Counted from the stretch's first letter, positions 1 through 8,776 are shown. The stretch: DNA of 64,000 nt from Kitasatospora indigofera (GCF_014655955.1 NZ_BNBO01000003.1:276534-340533), one strand, 5' to 3'. Program-made: numbers and translations. Notes: a model not told the origin generated them from the letters alone.

Positions 1-197
1 TCGGTGCTCGCCCGGCCGGACCGGGCGCCCCGCCGGGCGGGTGCGCACCGCCACGGCGCCGCGCGGCACGCGGGCCGGCGGCGCCCGGCCTGACCGGCCG
101 GGGCCCGTGGGACGGCCGCCCCGGGACGGGACGACCGGCCGTGCGGCGCGGCCGGGGCCGCGCGGGCCAGGAGCCCGCCCTCAGGACAGGGGCGCGG

Positions 198-926
198 TCA
201 GGAGGCCAGGCCCAGGGCGGCCATCCGCTTGGTGTGCGCCTCGGTGATCCGGTTGAACATCTTGCCGACCTCGACCAGGTCGAAGCCCTGCACCTGCGCG
301 CCGCCGACCAGCAGGTTCGACAGCGCGTCCCGCTCGGCCACCACCCGCTGGGCCTGGCTGAGCGCCTCGCCCATCAGCCGCCGGCCCCAGAGCGCCAGCC
401 GGCCGCCCACCCGCGGGTTCTCCTCGATGGCCTGGCGCACCTTGTCCACGGCGAACTGGGCGTGGCCCGTGTCGGCCATCACCCCGAGCACCAGGTCACG
501 GGTGTCGTCGTCCAGCCGGACGGCCACCTCGCGGTAGAAGTCGGTCGCGATGGCGTCCCCGACGTACGCCTTGACCAGGCCCTCCAGCCAGTCGGACGGC
601 GCGGTCAGCCGGTGGAAGCCCTCCAGCGGCTCGACGAAGGGGGTCATCGCCTCGTCCGGGTCCGCGCCGACCGCGGCGAGGCGGTCGTGCAGCAGCTGGA
701 AGTGCTGGAACTCGGCGGAGGCCATCCGGGCCAGCGCGGCCTTGTCGGCCAGGCCGGGCGCGAACTTGGCGTCCTCGGCCAACCGCTCGAAGGCGCTCAG
801 CTCGCCGTACGCGAGGGCGCCGAGCAGGTCCACCACCGCCGCCCGGTACCCCGGGTCGGCCGAGCGACTGGCCCAGTCACCGATCGAACCGGCCCCGACG
901 TCCTGGGTCTCACCTTGGGTCTCCAT
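198..926 (-). CDS. Ferritin-like diiron-fold protein, MiaE-like
   Basis: A 242-residue soluble, mostly helical protein of the actinobacterial ferritin-like family that is often annotated as a tRNA-hydroxylase (MiaE) relative. Conserved acidic and histidine positions fit a ferritin-type four-helix bundle: ALAYGELSAFERL near residue 37, then SAEFQHFQLLHD near residue 70 (an E-x-x-H pair), and DTGHAQFAVD near residue 152. It starts at an ATG just after the helicase leader region on the opposite strand. From memory it stands next to the DEAD-box helicase in related genomes, which would suit a link to RNA. The substrate cannot be told from sequence, and a role other than tRNA hydroxylation is quite possible. 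Confidence 0.8.
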   Translation of the reverse strand: METQGETQDVGAGSIGDWASRSADPGYRAAVVDLLGALAYGELSAFERLAEDAKFAPGLADKAALARMASAEFQHFQLLHDRLAAVGADPDEAMTPFVEPLEGFHRLTAPSDWLEGLVKAYVGDAIATDFYREVAVRLDDDTRDLVLGVMADTGHAQFAVDKVRQAIEENPRVGGRLALWGRRLMGEALSQAQRVVAERDALSNLLVGGAQVQGFDLVEVGKMFNRITEAHTKRMAALGLAS

Positions 927-1573
927 GGCTCGCCACCTTAGCCCGCCCGGCCGGGGGCGGGCGGACGGCGGAGCGGTGTCCCGGCCGGGGTCCGCCCCGG
1001 TGGCCGAGGGCGCGGACGGGGCCGCGGCGGCCGGCGGCGGCGCGGACCCCGGCCCGGGCCCGGCAGCCGTCGGCCGCCCGCCCCGGCGGCCGTGTCACCC
1101 GCGTCACGTGTTCGAGTCGTCGCGTGACTGTATGGTGGTAGGGAGGCCCGTAGTGCTCGCATGGTTCCGCCGCTTCCGGCGGACCGGGCGAGCCCGCTCC
1201 GAACGGATGTCGTCCTAGCCGGACATGTCCCGCCCGGATGCCGGGCGCTCACGTACGCGGATGCCCGGTCGGAGAGCCGATCGGCTCCGACCTTGGCTTG
1301 GACCTCAAGCCTTGGCACCGCATCAGTGGCCGAGCGAGGGCCGCCGCGGACCGCGCCGAAGGCGAAGGTCCCGCGCCGGGTCCCTCACGGGAAATCCTCC
1401 CCCACGCCGCCGGGCGACGCGCCTTCACGGGCCGTCCGACCTCGGCCGGCCGCAGGGACCGGCGCGGTTGTGCGTCCACGCAGCTGTGACTGGGCCGATC
1501 CGGCCCCGGCGCAGCCGCGCGGCTGCCCGCCGCCCTCTCGCTCTCGGCCCTCCCACATGGAAGAGGCAGCACC
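927..1573 (+). promoter_or_regulatory. Long structured leader/promoter region of the DEAD-box helicase gene
   Basis: About 650 bases lie between the divergent ferritin-like gene and the helicase without a convincing gene. A TATGGT hexamer at 1131-1136 is a possible -10 box, though no good -35 was found at normal spacing. Downstream, inverted repeats follow one another: TCCGCCG/CGGCGGA near 1164-1181, an 11-bp interrupted palindrome at 1268-1291, and GGCTTG/CAAGCC just after it. This is consistent with a transcribed leader of roughly 430 nt that folds. Helicase mRNAs of this family are autoregulated through their leaders in other bacteria. That this one is too is inference. Confidence 0.4.
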
Positions 1574-3361
1574 CTGTCCACCACCGCTGAACCCACGAAG
1601 ACCACGTTCCGTGAGCTCGGAATCCTCCCGGAGACCGCCGAGGCCCTGGAGGCCGTCGGCATCATCCACCCCTTCCCGATCCAGGAGATGACCCTTCCGG
1701 TCGCCCTGACCGGGCACGACGTCATCGGCCAGGCCAAGACCGGCACCGGCAAGACCCTGGGCTTCGGCCTGCCGCTGATCGAGCGCGTCGTCGTCCGCGC
1801 CGACATCGACGCCGGCCGGGCGACCGAGGACCAGCTCTGCGACAGCCCGCAGGCGCTGATCGTCGTCCCGACCCGCGAGCTGTGCACCCAGGTCACCAAC
1901 GACCTGCAGACGGCCGGCAAGGTCCGCAACGTCCGCGTGCTCGCCATCTACGGCGGCCGGGCCTACGAGCCGCAGGTCGAGGCGCTGAAGAAGGGCGTCG
2001 ACATCATCGTCGGCACCCCCGGCCGCCTGCTGGACCTCGCCGGGCAGCGCAAGCTCGACCTCTCGAAGGTCCGCGCGCTCGTCCTGGACGAGGCGGACGA
2101 GATGCTCGACCTGGGCTTCCTGCCCGACGTCGAGAAGATCCTCACCATGCTGCCCGCCAAGCGGCAGACCCTGCTGTTCTCGGCCACCATGCCGGGCCAG
2201 GTCATCAGCCTCGCCCGCCGGTACATGAGCCAGCCGACCCACATCCGGGCCGCCGCGCCGGACGACACCGGCCACACCGTGGCCAACACCACCCAGCACA
2301 TCTTCCGCGCCCACTCGCTGGACAAGGTCGAGATGGTCTCGCGGATCCTGCAGTCCGAGGGCCGCGGGCTGGCGATGATCTTCTGCCGCACCAAGCGCAC
2401 CGCCGCCGACGTCTCCGACCAGCTGACCCAGCGCGGCTTCGCCGCCGGCGCCGTCCACGGCGACCTCGGCCAGGGCGCCCGCGAGCAGGCCCTGCGGGCC
2501 TTCCGCGGCGGCAAGGTCGACGTCCTGGTCTGCACCGACGTCGCCGCCCGCGGCATCGACGTCGAGGGCGTCACGCACGTCATCAACTACCAGTGCCCCG
2601 AGGACGAGAAGACCTACCTCCACCGGATCGGCCGCACCGGCCGGGCCGGCGCGTCCGGCACCGCCGTGACGCTGGTGGACTGGGACGACATCCCGCGCTG
2701 GCAGCTGATCAACAAGGCTCTGGACCTGAAGTTCCCGGAGCCGGAGGAGACCTACTCGACCTCCCCGCACCTCTACGAACTGCTGAAGATCGCCCCCGGG
2801 ACCACCGGCGTGCTGCCGCGCGCCGAGCGGACCAGGGCCGGCCTGGGCGCCGAGGAGGTCGAGGACCTCGGCGAGACCGGCGGCCGCGGCTCCCGCTCGG
2901 CCGGCGGCCGGGGCCGGGGCGGCAAGCCCGCCACCGCCACCGGCTCCGGGCGCGGCCCGGCGGCTCCGGCCGCCGAGGCGGCCGAGGAGAAGCCCGCCCG
3001 CAAGACCCGTGAGCGTCGCCGCACCCGCGGCGGCTCGGCCTCCGCCGACGCGGTGGCCGACGCCGCCGTGGTCGAGGCCGTCGCCCCCGCGACCGCGGTC
3101 TCCGACGCCCCGGCCGCGGCCGACGGCGAGGGCGCCCCGCGCCGTCGTCGCCGCCGCCCCCGCAGCGCCGCCGCCGGTGAGGGCACCGCGGCCGCCGCGG
3201 TGACCGAGGCCGCCGCCGAGGCTCCGGCCAAGGCCGAGCCGAAGGCCGAGTCCCCGGCCGCCGCCAAGGCGGAGCCGAAGGCGGAGGGTGAGGCCGCCCC
3301 GCGCCGCCGCACCCGCACCCGCCGCCCCGCCGCCGGCGGCGAGGCCGCCCCGGCGGTCTGA
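1574..3361 (+). CDS. DEAD-box ATP-dependent RNA helicase with probable CTG start
   Basis: A 595-residue ATP-dependent RNA helicase, probably acting in RNA unfolding, decay or ribosome assembly. All core motifs are visible: Q motif (HPFPIQ), Walker A (AKTGTGKT), DEAD (LDEADE), SAT, and HRIGRTGR. The last 150 residues are a low-complexity Ala/Arg/Glu/Lys tail with Arg-rich patches, probably RNA-binding. The first ATG in frame (1688) lies after the Q motif, so it cannot be the true start. No ATG, GTG or TTG exists between the in-frame stop at 1487 and 1688. A CTG at 1574, seven bases after an AAGAGG ribosome-binding site, gives the expected N-terminus LSTTAEPTKTTFRELG. A strong hairpin follows the stop. 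Family identity is certain; the CTG start is inferred. Confidence 0.93.
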   Translation: MSTTAEPTKTTFRELGILPETAEALEAVGIIHPFPIQEMTLPVALTGHDVIGQAKTGTGKTLGFGLPLIERVVVRADIDAGRATEDQLCDSPQALIVVPTRELCTQVTNDLQTAGKVRNVRVLAIYGGRAYEPQVEALKKGVDIIVGTPGRLLDLAGQRKLDLSKVRALVLDEADEMLDLGFLPDVEKILTMLPAKRQTLLFSATMPGQVISLARRYMSQPTHIRAAAPDDTGHTVANTTQHIFRAHSLDKVEMVSRILQSEGRGLAMIFCRTKRTAADVSDQLTQRGFAAGAVHGDLGQGAREQALRAFRGGKVDVLVCTDVAARGIDVEGVTHVINYQCPEDEKTYLHRIGRTGRAGASGTAVTLVDWDDIPRWQLINKALDLKFPEPEETYSTSPHLYELLKIAPGTTGVLPRAERTRAGLGAEEVEDLGETGGRGSRSAGGRGRGGKPATATGSGRGPAAPAAEAAEEKPARKTRERRRTRGGSASADAVADAAVVEAVAPATAVSDAPAAADGEGAPRRRRRRPRSAAAGEGTAAAAVTEAAAEAPAKAEPKAESPAAAKAEPKAEGEAAPRRRTRTRRPAAGGEAAPAV

Positions 3362-3386
3362 CCCGGCGGTCTGACCCGGCATCCAC

Positions 3387-3427
3387 CGAGGCGGGCCGGT
3401 CCCCCCACCGGGGGCCGGCCCGCCTCG
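3387..3427. terminator. Terminator hairpin after helicase gene
   Basis: A perfect 13-bp stem (CGAGGCGGGCCGG at 3387-3399 with its complement at 3415-3427) closes 26 bases after the helicase stop. It has no U-run, as is common for terminators in high-GC actinobacteria. Confidence 0.75.
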
Positions 3428-3588
3428 GCCGTTCCGGCCCGGGAGGGCCACCGGGGCCGCTGCTCCGTCCGGCGTACCCGCCCGCCCCGCCGCGTCCGCG
3501 GTGCCGCGTCGGTGCGACCGCGCCGCCCGGCCCGGTGGCTAGGCTCGGAAGGTACTGCGACCGGCCCCGCCCTGGAGGAGACCGCACG

Positions 3589-4455
3589 ATGAGCACCCCG
3601 CCGTTCCTGACCCTGCCCGGCTGCGCGCGCTCGCTGCGGCTGACCACCGCGCGCGGGGAGTTCGCCGCCCTGTGGGCGGACCCGGCCGGCGAGCCGCTCG
3701 GCACGGCCCTGCTGGTGCCGGGCTTCACCGGGAGCAAGGAGGACTTCGTCGCCCTCCTGGAGCCGCTCGCCGGGGCGGGCTACCGGGTGGTGGCGGTGGA
3801 CCAGCGCGGCCAGTACCAGAGCGGCGGCCCGGACGACCCGGCCGCGTACGCCGTCGCGGCCCTGGGCGCGGACGTCCGGGCGCTGGGCGCCCTGCTGGAC
3901 GGCGGGGGGCCGCTGCACCTGCTGGGGCACTCCTTCGGCGGCCTGGTGGTCCGGGAGGCCCTGCTGGGCGCCGACGGACCGCTGCCGTGGAGTTCGCTGA
4001 CGCTGCTCTCGACCGGCCCGGGGGCGATCGAGCCCTCCGAGGCCGCCCGCACCAAGCTGCTGGTGGACGCCCTGCAGACGATGGACCTGGAGTCCATCTG
4101 GCAGATCCTGCAGCAGATGGAGGAGGGCAGCGGCGACCCGGCCCGCCGCCCGGCCCCCGACGTGGCGCGGTTCCTGCACGAGCGGTGGCTGGCCAACGTC
4201 CCGCAGTCGCTGATCACCACCGGCGGGCACCTGATCTCCGGCCCGGACCGGGTCGACGAACTGGCGGCCGCCACTCCGGGCCTGCCCAAGCTGGTGCTCT
4301 CCGGGGTCCGGGACTACGCCTGGCCGGTGGAGGAGCAGTCCCGGATGGCGCTGCGGCTGGGGGCCCGCCGCGTGGTCGTCGAGGACGCCGGGCACTCCCC
4401 GAACGCCGAGCAGCCGGCCGACACGGCCGCGGCACTGGCCCAGTTCTGGTCCTGA
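3589..4455 (+). CDS. Alpha/beta-fold hydrolase
   Basis: A 288-residue serine hydrolase of the alpha/beta fold. The oxyanion region GFTGSKEDF, the nucleophile elbow GHSFGG near residue 110, and a late histidine in EDAGHSPN form the expected catalytic set. There is no signal peptide, so it is cytoplasmic. The start is the ATG at 3589, behind a strong GGAGGAG at 3574-3580; an upstream in-frame ATG at 3535 has no such site. The gene appears to be single, with its own terminator. The substrate is unknown: esterase, lipase-like and haloperoxidase-like members all share these motifs. Confidence 0.88.
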   Translation: MSTPPFLTLPGCARSLRLTTARGEFAALWADPAGEPLGTALLVPGFTGSKEDFVALLEPLAGAGYRVVAVDQRGQYQSGGPDDPAAYAVAALGADVRALGALLDGGGPLHLLGHSFGGLVVREALLGADGPLPWSSLTLLSTGPGAIEPSEAARTKLLVDALQTMDLESIWQILQQMEEGSGDPARRPAPDVARFLHERWLANVPQSLITTGGHLISGPDRVDELAAATPGLPKLVLSGVRDYAWPVEEQSRMALRLGARRVVVEDAGHSPNAEQPADTAAALAQFWS

Positions 4456-4466
4456 CCTGCACGGAT

Positions 4467-4498
4467 CCGCCCCGGCGGAGCGGCCTGCGCCGGGGCGG
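4467..4498. terminator. Hairpin after alpha/beta hydrolase
   Basis: An 11-bp GC-only stem (CCGCCCCGGCG with its complement ending at 4498) begins 12 bases after the hydrolase stop. It is a likely intrinsic terminator. Confidence 0.6.
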
Positions 4499-4544
4499 GG
4501 GGCGGGTGGACCGACGTCTCCCGGACGGTTCCGCGCTTTCACCC

Positions 4545-4643
4545 GGGACAGAATTCGTTAGTTCCGGTAATATTTGAGTCTGTCCGGGAATCTTCGATCA
4601 TCCCGAGCCTGTTGAACCGACGACGGCCTGTTGAACCGACGAC
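4545..4643 (+). promoter_or_regulatory. Candidate promoter and 18-bp tandem repeat upstream of the 48-residue protein gene
   Basis: GGGACA at 4545-4550 and TAATAT at 4568-4573 are 17 bases apart, as in a housekeeping-type promoter. They stand out in an otherwise very GC-rich region. About 35 bases downstream, GCCTGTTGAACCGACGAC occurs twice in tandem (4607-4624 and 4626-4643), one base apart. This could be a regulator-binding site or a transcribed repeat in the leader. The remaining stretch to 4881 holds no supported gene. Confidence 0.4.
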
Positions 4644-4881
4644 CGGCCGTACGACTGCGCCGATCCACGCCAGTCAGCCGAAACCGGGACTTCACGGGCG
4701 GGCAACCACCCGGAATCAGCACCGCGCCACAGTGGTCCATGAGGTGCCGGCAGTCCCGGCGACCAGGGGGGCACGCTTGCAGCAGCAGACCGCCGAACGC
4801 ACGACCCGACAGACCTTGAAGGGGCTGATCCCGACTCAGCCACAACCGCCCCGGTCCCCGGGGCCAGGAAAGGAGAGGCCC

Positions 4882-5028
4882 ATGCGCTTCGAGATCCTCC
4901 GACTGGACGACGCCCAGGGCGCGGCCACCGACCGGCTGATCGCCGACGCCGAGACCGTGAACGAGCTGGTCCAGGCCGCGGCCCGGACCGGCGAGCGTCT
5001 GCTCATCCGCCCGTGCAAGACCATCTGA
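4882..5028 (+). CDS. Small conserved actinobacterial protein, 48 residues
   Basis: A 48-residue protein beginning MRFEILRLDD, with an internal helix (DAETVNELVQAAARTGERL) and ending in a short beta-like LLIRP segment. The start is an ATG with an excellent AAGGAGAGG at 4869-4878. The reading frame can be extended upstream to 4612, but that extension is low-complexity and ignores the ribosome-binding site. A 16-bp terminator hairpin follows. I recognise similar short proteins in streptomycetes from memory but know of no function. It has no membrane segment or signal peptide. Confidence 0.75.
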   Translation: MRFEILRLDDAQGAATDRLIADAETVNELVQAAARTGERLLIRPCKTI

Positions 5029-5111
5029 CGCCGCCCGGCGCAGCCCCGGCCGAGAGCCCGGAGACCGCCCCGGAATCCTGCGAAGCACCCGCTTCCGACG
5101 TTCCGATACCC

Positions 5112-5155
5112 CACTGACGCCCCGTCACCGCACAGTCGATGACGGGGCGTCAGTG
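5112..5155. terminator. Strong terminator hairpin
   Basis: A perfect 16-bp stem (CACTGACGCCCCGTCA at 5112-5127, complement at 5140-5155) with a 12-base loop lies downstream of the 48-residue protein gene. Confidence 0.8.
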
Positions 5156-5321
5156 CGTTCCGGGCCGGGCCCGTGACGTTTGCCGCCGCCCGCCGCTGGA
5201 CATCCCCTAGCCGGGACCGCCCGCACAGCCCGCCGGTGCGGGTGGCCGACGCACCGGCAGATGGCGCGACGCACTCCGTACGGGTGATCGTCCTTGACGC
5301 GGCGGTCCGGAGGGAGGAGCG

Positions 5322-5969
5322 TTGTCGGCTATGAGGGGCGAGCCAAGCTGCCCGAGGTGCGCCGGTCGGGTCCGCGCCCCCGGTCTGTTCTCAGACACCT
5401 GGCAGTGCGACCGGCACGGAGCGGTGCACCCGATGCAGCCCGTACTGCCCCCGAGCGTGGAGGCACTGGGCGTGGCCGTGGCCCGCTCGCAGGTGCCCGT
5501 CTGGCTGCCCTGGCCACTGCCGGTCGGCTGGCTCTACACCGGGATCGCGCACGTCGGTGACGACGTCTCGGGAGCCCGCGCCACCGCCGTCGCCTGCGCC
5601 GGGCCGGCCCCGCTGGGCGGCTTCGGCGAACTGGTGCTGGTGGCCGAGGAGCTGGGCGTCGGCCTGGGCGCCCGTTACGCCGGGCTGCCGGGGCCCGACC
5701 CGGGCGACTCCGTCTCGCTCTACAAGCCCGCCGACGCCAAGCTGCTGGCGGCCGGGCGGCCCACCCCGATGTTCCACGTCCCCGACGCACCGGCCGACCG
5801 CGCGGTGTTCGCCGGCGAGGCCCGCGGCCTCTGGCTGTGGGCGATCGCCTGGCCGGAGCAGTCGGCCCTGGTGATGTACGACGAACTGGTGCTCACCGAC
5901 CTGCGCGAGGCCGGCGCCGAGCTGGACCTGCTGCCCTGCGGCGCGCTCACCCCGCGTCTGCTGGGCTGA
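5322..5969 (+). CDS. Zinc-ribbon protein of unknown function (DUF6758-type)
   Basis: A 215-residue protein whose N-terminus has CPRC followed by a C-x2-H pair (WQCDRHG), a probable zinc ribbon. The rest is a conserved hydrophobic/aromatic domain (VWLPWPLPVGWLYTG, LGGFGELVLVAEELGVGLGARYAG, AIAWPEQSALVMYDELVLTDLREAG). I believe this is the streptomycete family called DUF6758; the name is from memory. Two starts compete behind GGGAGGAG (5312-5319): TTG at 5322, very close to it, and ATG at 5331, at longer spacing. They differ by three residues. Its neighbours are not functionally informative. Confidence 0.78.
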   Translation: MSAMRGEPSCPRCAGRVRAPGLFSDTWQCDRHGAVHPMQPVLPPSVEALGVAVARSQVPVWLPWPLPVGWLYTGIAHVGDDVSGARATAVACAGPAPLGGFGELVLVAEELGVGLGARYAGLPGPDPGDSVSLYKPADAKLLAAGRPTPMFHVPDAPADRAVFAGEARGLWLWAIAWPEQSALVMYDELVLTDLREAGAELDLLPCGALTPRLLG

Positions 5970-6164
5970 CGCGGGCCGGGCCTCCCCCGGCGGGCGCCCG
6001 CGCGGCCAGGCCCGCCGGGCACGGGCGGCCGGGCGGGCACGAACGGGCGGCCCGGGCGGGCCGGGACGGACGGCCGGGCCAGGGCGGCGGGCCGGCGGGC
6101 CGGCGGGCCCTGACTATCCTGAGGCGGACCCGGCGAGCGTCGACCCCCAGGAGCCCTGACACCC

Positions 6165-7025
6165 GTGCGCATCGATCTGCACGCCCACAGCAACGCCTCC
6201 GACGGCACCGACAGCCCCGCCGAGCTGGTGGCCGCCGCCGTCGCGGCGGGCCTGGACGTGGTGGCGCTGACCGACCACGACACCGTCTCCGGCCACGCCG
6301 AGGCCACCGCGGCGGTGCGCGCGCTGCCGGCCGGCAGCCGGCTGACCCTGGTGCCGGGCGCCGAGCTGTCCTGCCACACCGACGGCATCAGCCTGCACCT
6401 GCTGGCCTACCTCTTCGACCCGGCCGAACCGGCCTTCGCCCAGGAGCGCGAGCTGGTCCGCACGGACCGGTTCCGGCGCGGCCGGGCGGTGGTCGAGCGC
6501 TGCCGGGAGCTGGGCGCGCCGATCACCTGGGAGCAGGTGGAGCGGATCGCGGGCGCGGGCTCGGTGGGCCGGCCGCACATCGCCAGCGCGCTGGTGGAGG
6601 CCGGCGTGGTGGCGACCGTCTCGGACGCCTTCACCGCCGACTGGCTGGCCAACGGCGGCCGGGCCGACGTCCGCAAGCACGAGACCGATCCGGTCGAGGC
6701 GGTCCGGCTGGTCCGGGCGGCCGGCGGCGTGCCGGTCTTCGCCCACCCGGGCGCGGTCAAGCGCGGGCGGACGGTCTCGGACGAGACCATCGCCGGCCTG
6801 GCGGCGGCGGGCCTGGCGGCGCTGGAGGTGGACCACATGGACCACGACGAGGAGACCCGCGCCCATCTGCGCGGCCTGGCCGCCGACCTGGGCCTGCTGA
6901 CGACCGGCTCCAGCGACTACCACGGCAGCCGCAAGACGGTCCGGCTCGGCGCGCACACCACCGACCCCGAGGTGTACGAGGCGCTGCTGGCGCAAGCGAC
7001 GGGGGCCGCGCCGGTCACCGGCTGA
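6165..7025 (+). CDS. PHP-domain phosphoesterase
   Basis: A 286-residue metal-dependent phosphoesterase of the PHP superfamily. The trinuclear-site motifs are all present: DLHAHSNASDGTD at the N-terminus, LTDHDT near residue 37, GAELSCH, FAHPGA near residue 194, and SSDYHG near residue 248. Related proteins (RNase AM/YciV type) hydrolyse nucleoside 3',5'-bisphosphates and trim RNA 5' ends. That activity is plausible here but not proven. The start is a GTG, with a CAGGAGCC site shortly upstream. It is cytoplasmic. Confidence 0.9.
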   Translation: MRIDLHAHSNASDGTDSPAELVAAAVAAGLDVVALTDHDTVSGHAEATAAVRALPAGSRLTLVPGAELSCHTDGISLHLLAYLFDPAEPAFAQERELVRTDRFRRGRAVVERCRELGAPITWEQVERIAGAGSVGRPHIASALVEAGVVATVSDAFTADWLANGGRADVRKHETDPVEAVRLVRAAGGVPVFAHPGAVKRGRTVSDETIAGLAAAGLAALEVDHMDHDEETRAHLRGLAADLGLLTTGSSDYHGSRKTVRLGAHTTDPEVYEALLAQATGAAPVTG

Positions 7026-7263
7026 CGCCCGGTCGGTTCACCACCGCCCGACGCCCGCCGGACGCCCGACGCCCGGCCGGGTCCCGGCCGGGGTCCGACC
7101 CGGCGCACCGCCGGGCGCCCGGCGCGGGTCCTCGGCGCGTCCCTGGCGGCGCCCGCCCGCCCGCACCCCCACGCGCCCGCGCGAGATCCGCCCACCGAGA
7201 TCCGCCCGCGCGCCGTCAGGGCCCGGGGGTGCAACGGACGTTCCACAATCGGACAATTCGGGC

Positions 7264-7878
7264 ATGAGCTTCTTCGACGTCACGACGTTCGGGTCGTTGT
7301 TCGTCACCCTCTTCGTGATCATGGACCCGCCGGGCACCATCCCGATCTTCCTGGCGCTGACCTCCGGCCGGGCCCACAAGGTCCGCCGCCGGATGGCCTG
7401 GCAGGCCGCCGCCGTGGCGCTCGGCGTGATCACCGCCTTCGGCCTGTTCGGCCGGCAGATCCTGGACTACCTGCACGTCTCCGTCCCCGCGCTGCAGGTG
7501 TCCGGCGGCATCCTGCTGCTGCTGATCGCCCTCGACCTGCTGACCGGCAAGATCGAGGAGCCGACGCAGACCAAGGAGGTGAACGTCGCCCTCGTCCCGC
7601 TGGGCACGCCGCTGCTGGCCGGCCCGGGCGCGATCGTGGCCGTCATCCTCGCCGTCCAGGCCGCGGACACCGGCGGGCAGGAGCTCGCGGTCTGGTGCGC
7701 CATCGTCGCCATGCACGTGGTGATGTGGCTGACGATGCGCTTCTCGCTGCTCATCATCACCGTCATCAAGGAGGGCGGTGTGGTGTTGATCACGCGGCTG
7801 TCGGGCCTGCTGCTCTCCGCGATCGCCGTCCAGCTGACCGCCGACGGCGTCTTCGGGTTCATCGCCGACCACGGCTGA
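7264..7878 (+). CDS. MarC-family integral membrane protein
   Basis: A 204-residue protein with about six hydrophobic helices and the family signatures FVIMDPPGTIPIFLALT near the N-terminus and GTPLLAGPGAIVAVI near residue 118. MarC-type proteins are inner-membrane proteins whose transported substrate is not established; the old link to multiple antibiotic resistance was not upheld. The ATG start lies after a less GC-rich stretch (GGACAATTCGGGC). The gene converges on the SUFU-domain gene 33 bases away. Confidence 0.88.
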   Translation: MSFFDVTTFGSLFVTLFVIMDPPGTIPIFLALTSGRAHKVRRRMAWQAAAVALGVITAFGLFGRQILDYLHVSVPALQVSGGILLLLIALDLLTGKIEEPTQTKEVNVALVPLGTPLLAGPGAIVAVILAVQAADTGGQELAVWCAIVAMHVVMWLTMRFSLLIITVIKEGGVVLITRLSGLLLSAIAVQLTADGVFGFIADHG

Positions 7879-7911
7879 CGGCGCCCGGGCGGGGCCCGCG
7901 CCGGGGCGGGT

Positions 7912-8559
7912 TCAGTCCAGCGGGACGGCGCGGCGCAGCGGGTCCCGCAGGTCGGTCCCGTGCCGCAGCCAGAGCTCCTCCAGGGCGGCCGCGCCGTGCA
8001 CCCGCTTCCAGCCGGCCTCGTTGGGCGTCATCGGCAGCAGCGGCAGGAACCGCACCGGATCGGCCGGCTCGTCGAGCTCCAGGTCCGGCACCAGCCCGCC
8101 CGGCTCGGCGGCCAGCACCGAGGTGAACGGCGCGCCCGCCCAGAGCGGGGAGCCGAGGTCCAGCGAACCGCCGGGCGCCACCACCAGGCCCTCCACCTGC
8201 GGCGTCGCCGCGAAGGTGGCCAGTGTCCTGAGGACGTCGTCGCGCCCGCCCCGGACGGTCAGCACCAGCTCCGCGCGGGGGCCGCGCACCGGGTCGGCGA
8301 CCACCGCGGTCGGGTCCGCCATCGGCGTCGCGGCCATGCCGAGGGTGGCGTAGCGGACCAGCCCCTCGGTGTCCGGGCCGAAGCGCAGCACCTCGATCCG
8401 GTCGGTGCCGAGGAAGGTCACCGCCGCCCGGCCGCTCGGCTCGCCGAAGGTGGTCAGCAGCCGGGCCTCGACGGCGGCCAGCACGGCCTCGCGGGTGTGC
8501 CGGCCGGGGCCGTGCGGGTCACTGGACGGGTCGCCGAAGAGCGGGAAGTCGTGCGCCAT
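7912..8559 (-). CDS. Suppressor-of-fused (SUFU) domain protein
   Basis: A 215-residue cytoplasmic protein fitting the bacterial SUFU-like family: FGPDTEGLVRYATLGMAA in the N-terminal half, then the conserved PLLPMTPNEAGWKRVHGAAALEELW near the C-terminus. Bacterial members are often linked to toxin/immunity loci or are stand-alone proteins of unknown role. Here it is single, divergent from the corA leader. ATG start; the 3' end faces the marC gene. Confidence 0.82.
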   Translation of the reverse strand: MAHDFPLFGDPSSDPHGPGRHTREAVLAAVEARLLTTFGEPSGRAAVTFLGTDRIEVLRFGPDTEGLVRYATLGMAATPMADPTAVVADPVRGPRAELVLTVRGGRDDVLRTLATFAATPQVEGLVVAPGGSLDLGSPLWAGAPFTSVLAAEPGGLVPDLELDEPADPVRFLPLLPMTPNEAGWKRVHGAAALEELWLRHGTDLRDPLRRAVPLD

Positions 8560-8618
8560 GCCGGTGAGCGTAACCCGCCCCCGGGAACCGGCCCGTGAAC
8601 ACCCCAGCGGCCGGGCCC

Positions 8619-8646
8619 GGTCAGCTGTTAATGTGAGCAGCTGACC
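8619..8646. promoter_or_regulatory. Inverted repeat at the corA leader
   Basis: GGTCAGCTG (8619-8627) and CAGCTGACC (8638-8646) form a perfect 9-bp inverted repeat around an AT-richer TTAATGTGAG. It sits about 50 bases before the corA leader peptide and could be an operator or a leader hairpin. The choice cannot be made from sequence. Confidence 0.45.
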
Positions 8647-8695
8647 ACCGGGGACTTCTGTCGCCCGGGGCAGCGGCGTGAAGGAGGTGGTTGCG

Positions 8696-8776
8696 GTGGA
8701 TACCAGCCGACCATGCAGTACCGGCAGCTCTACCCGGCCCGGACGCCTTCCCCGTACCCCTCACCTCTCCAGCTGA
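8696..8776 (+). CDS. Candidate 26-residue leader peptide of corA
   Basis: A GTG at 8696 stands seven bases after AAGGAGGT (8681-8688), as strong a ribosome-binding site as any in the window. It opens a 26-codon frame ending in TGA at 8774-8776. The peptide (MDTSRPCSTGSSTRPGRL then PRTPHLSS) is rich in Ser, Thr, Arg and Pro and has no domain. It lies about 200 bases upstream of the CorA start on the same strand. Short translated leaders control magnesium transporter genes in enterobacteria (mgtL, corL); a similar role here is inference. A competing TTG at 8691 is too close to the ribosome-binding site. Confidence 0.5.
   Translation: MDTSRPCSTGSSTRPGRLPRTPHLSS

Noticed and set aside
1385..3451. 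688-residue minus-strand frame over the helicase
   Set aside because: It is a shadow of the helicase gene, with Gly/Ala/Arg runs typical of antisense frames in very GC-rich DNA.
4612..4881. N-terminal extension of the 48-residue protein
   Set aside because: It covers the tandem DNA repeat and ignores the strong AAGGAGAGG site directly before ATG 4882.
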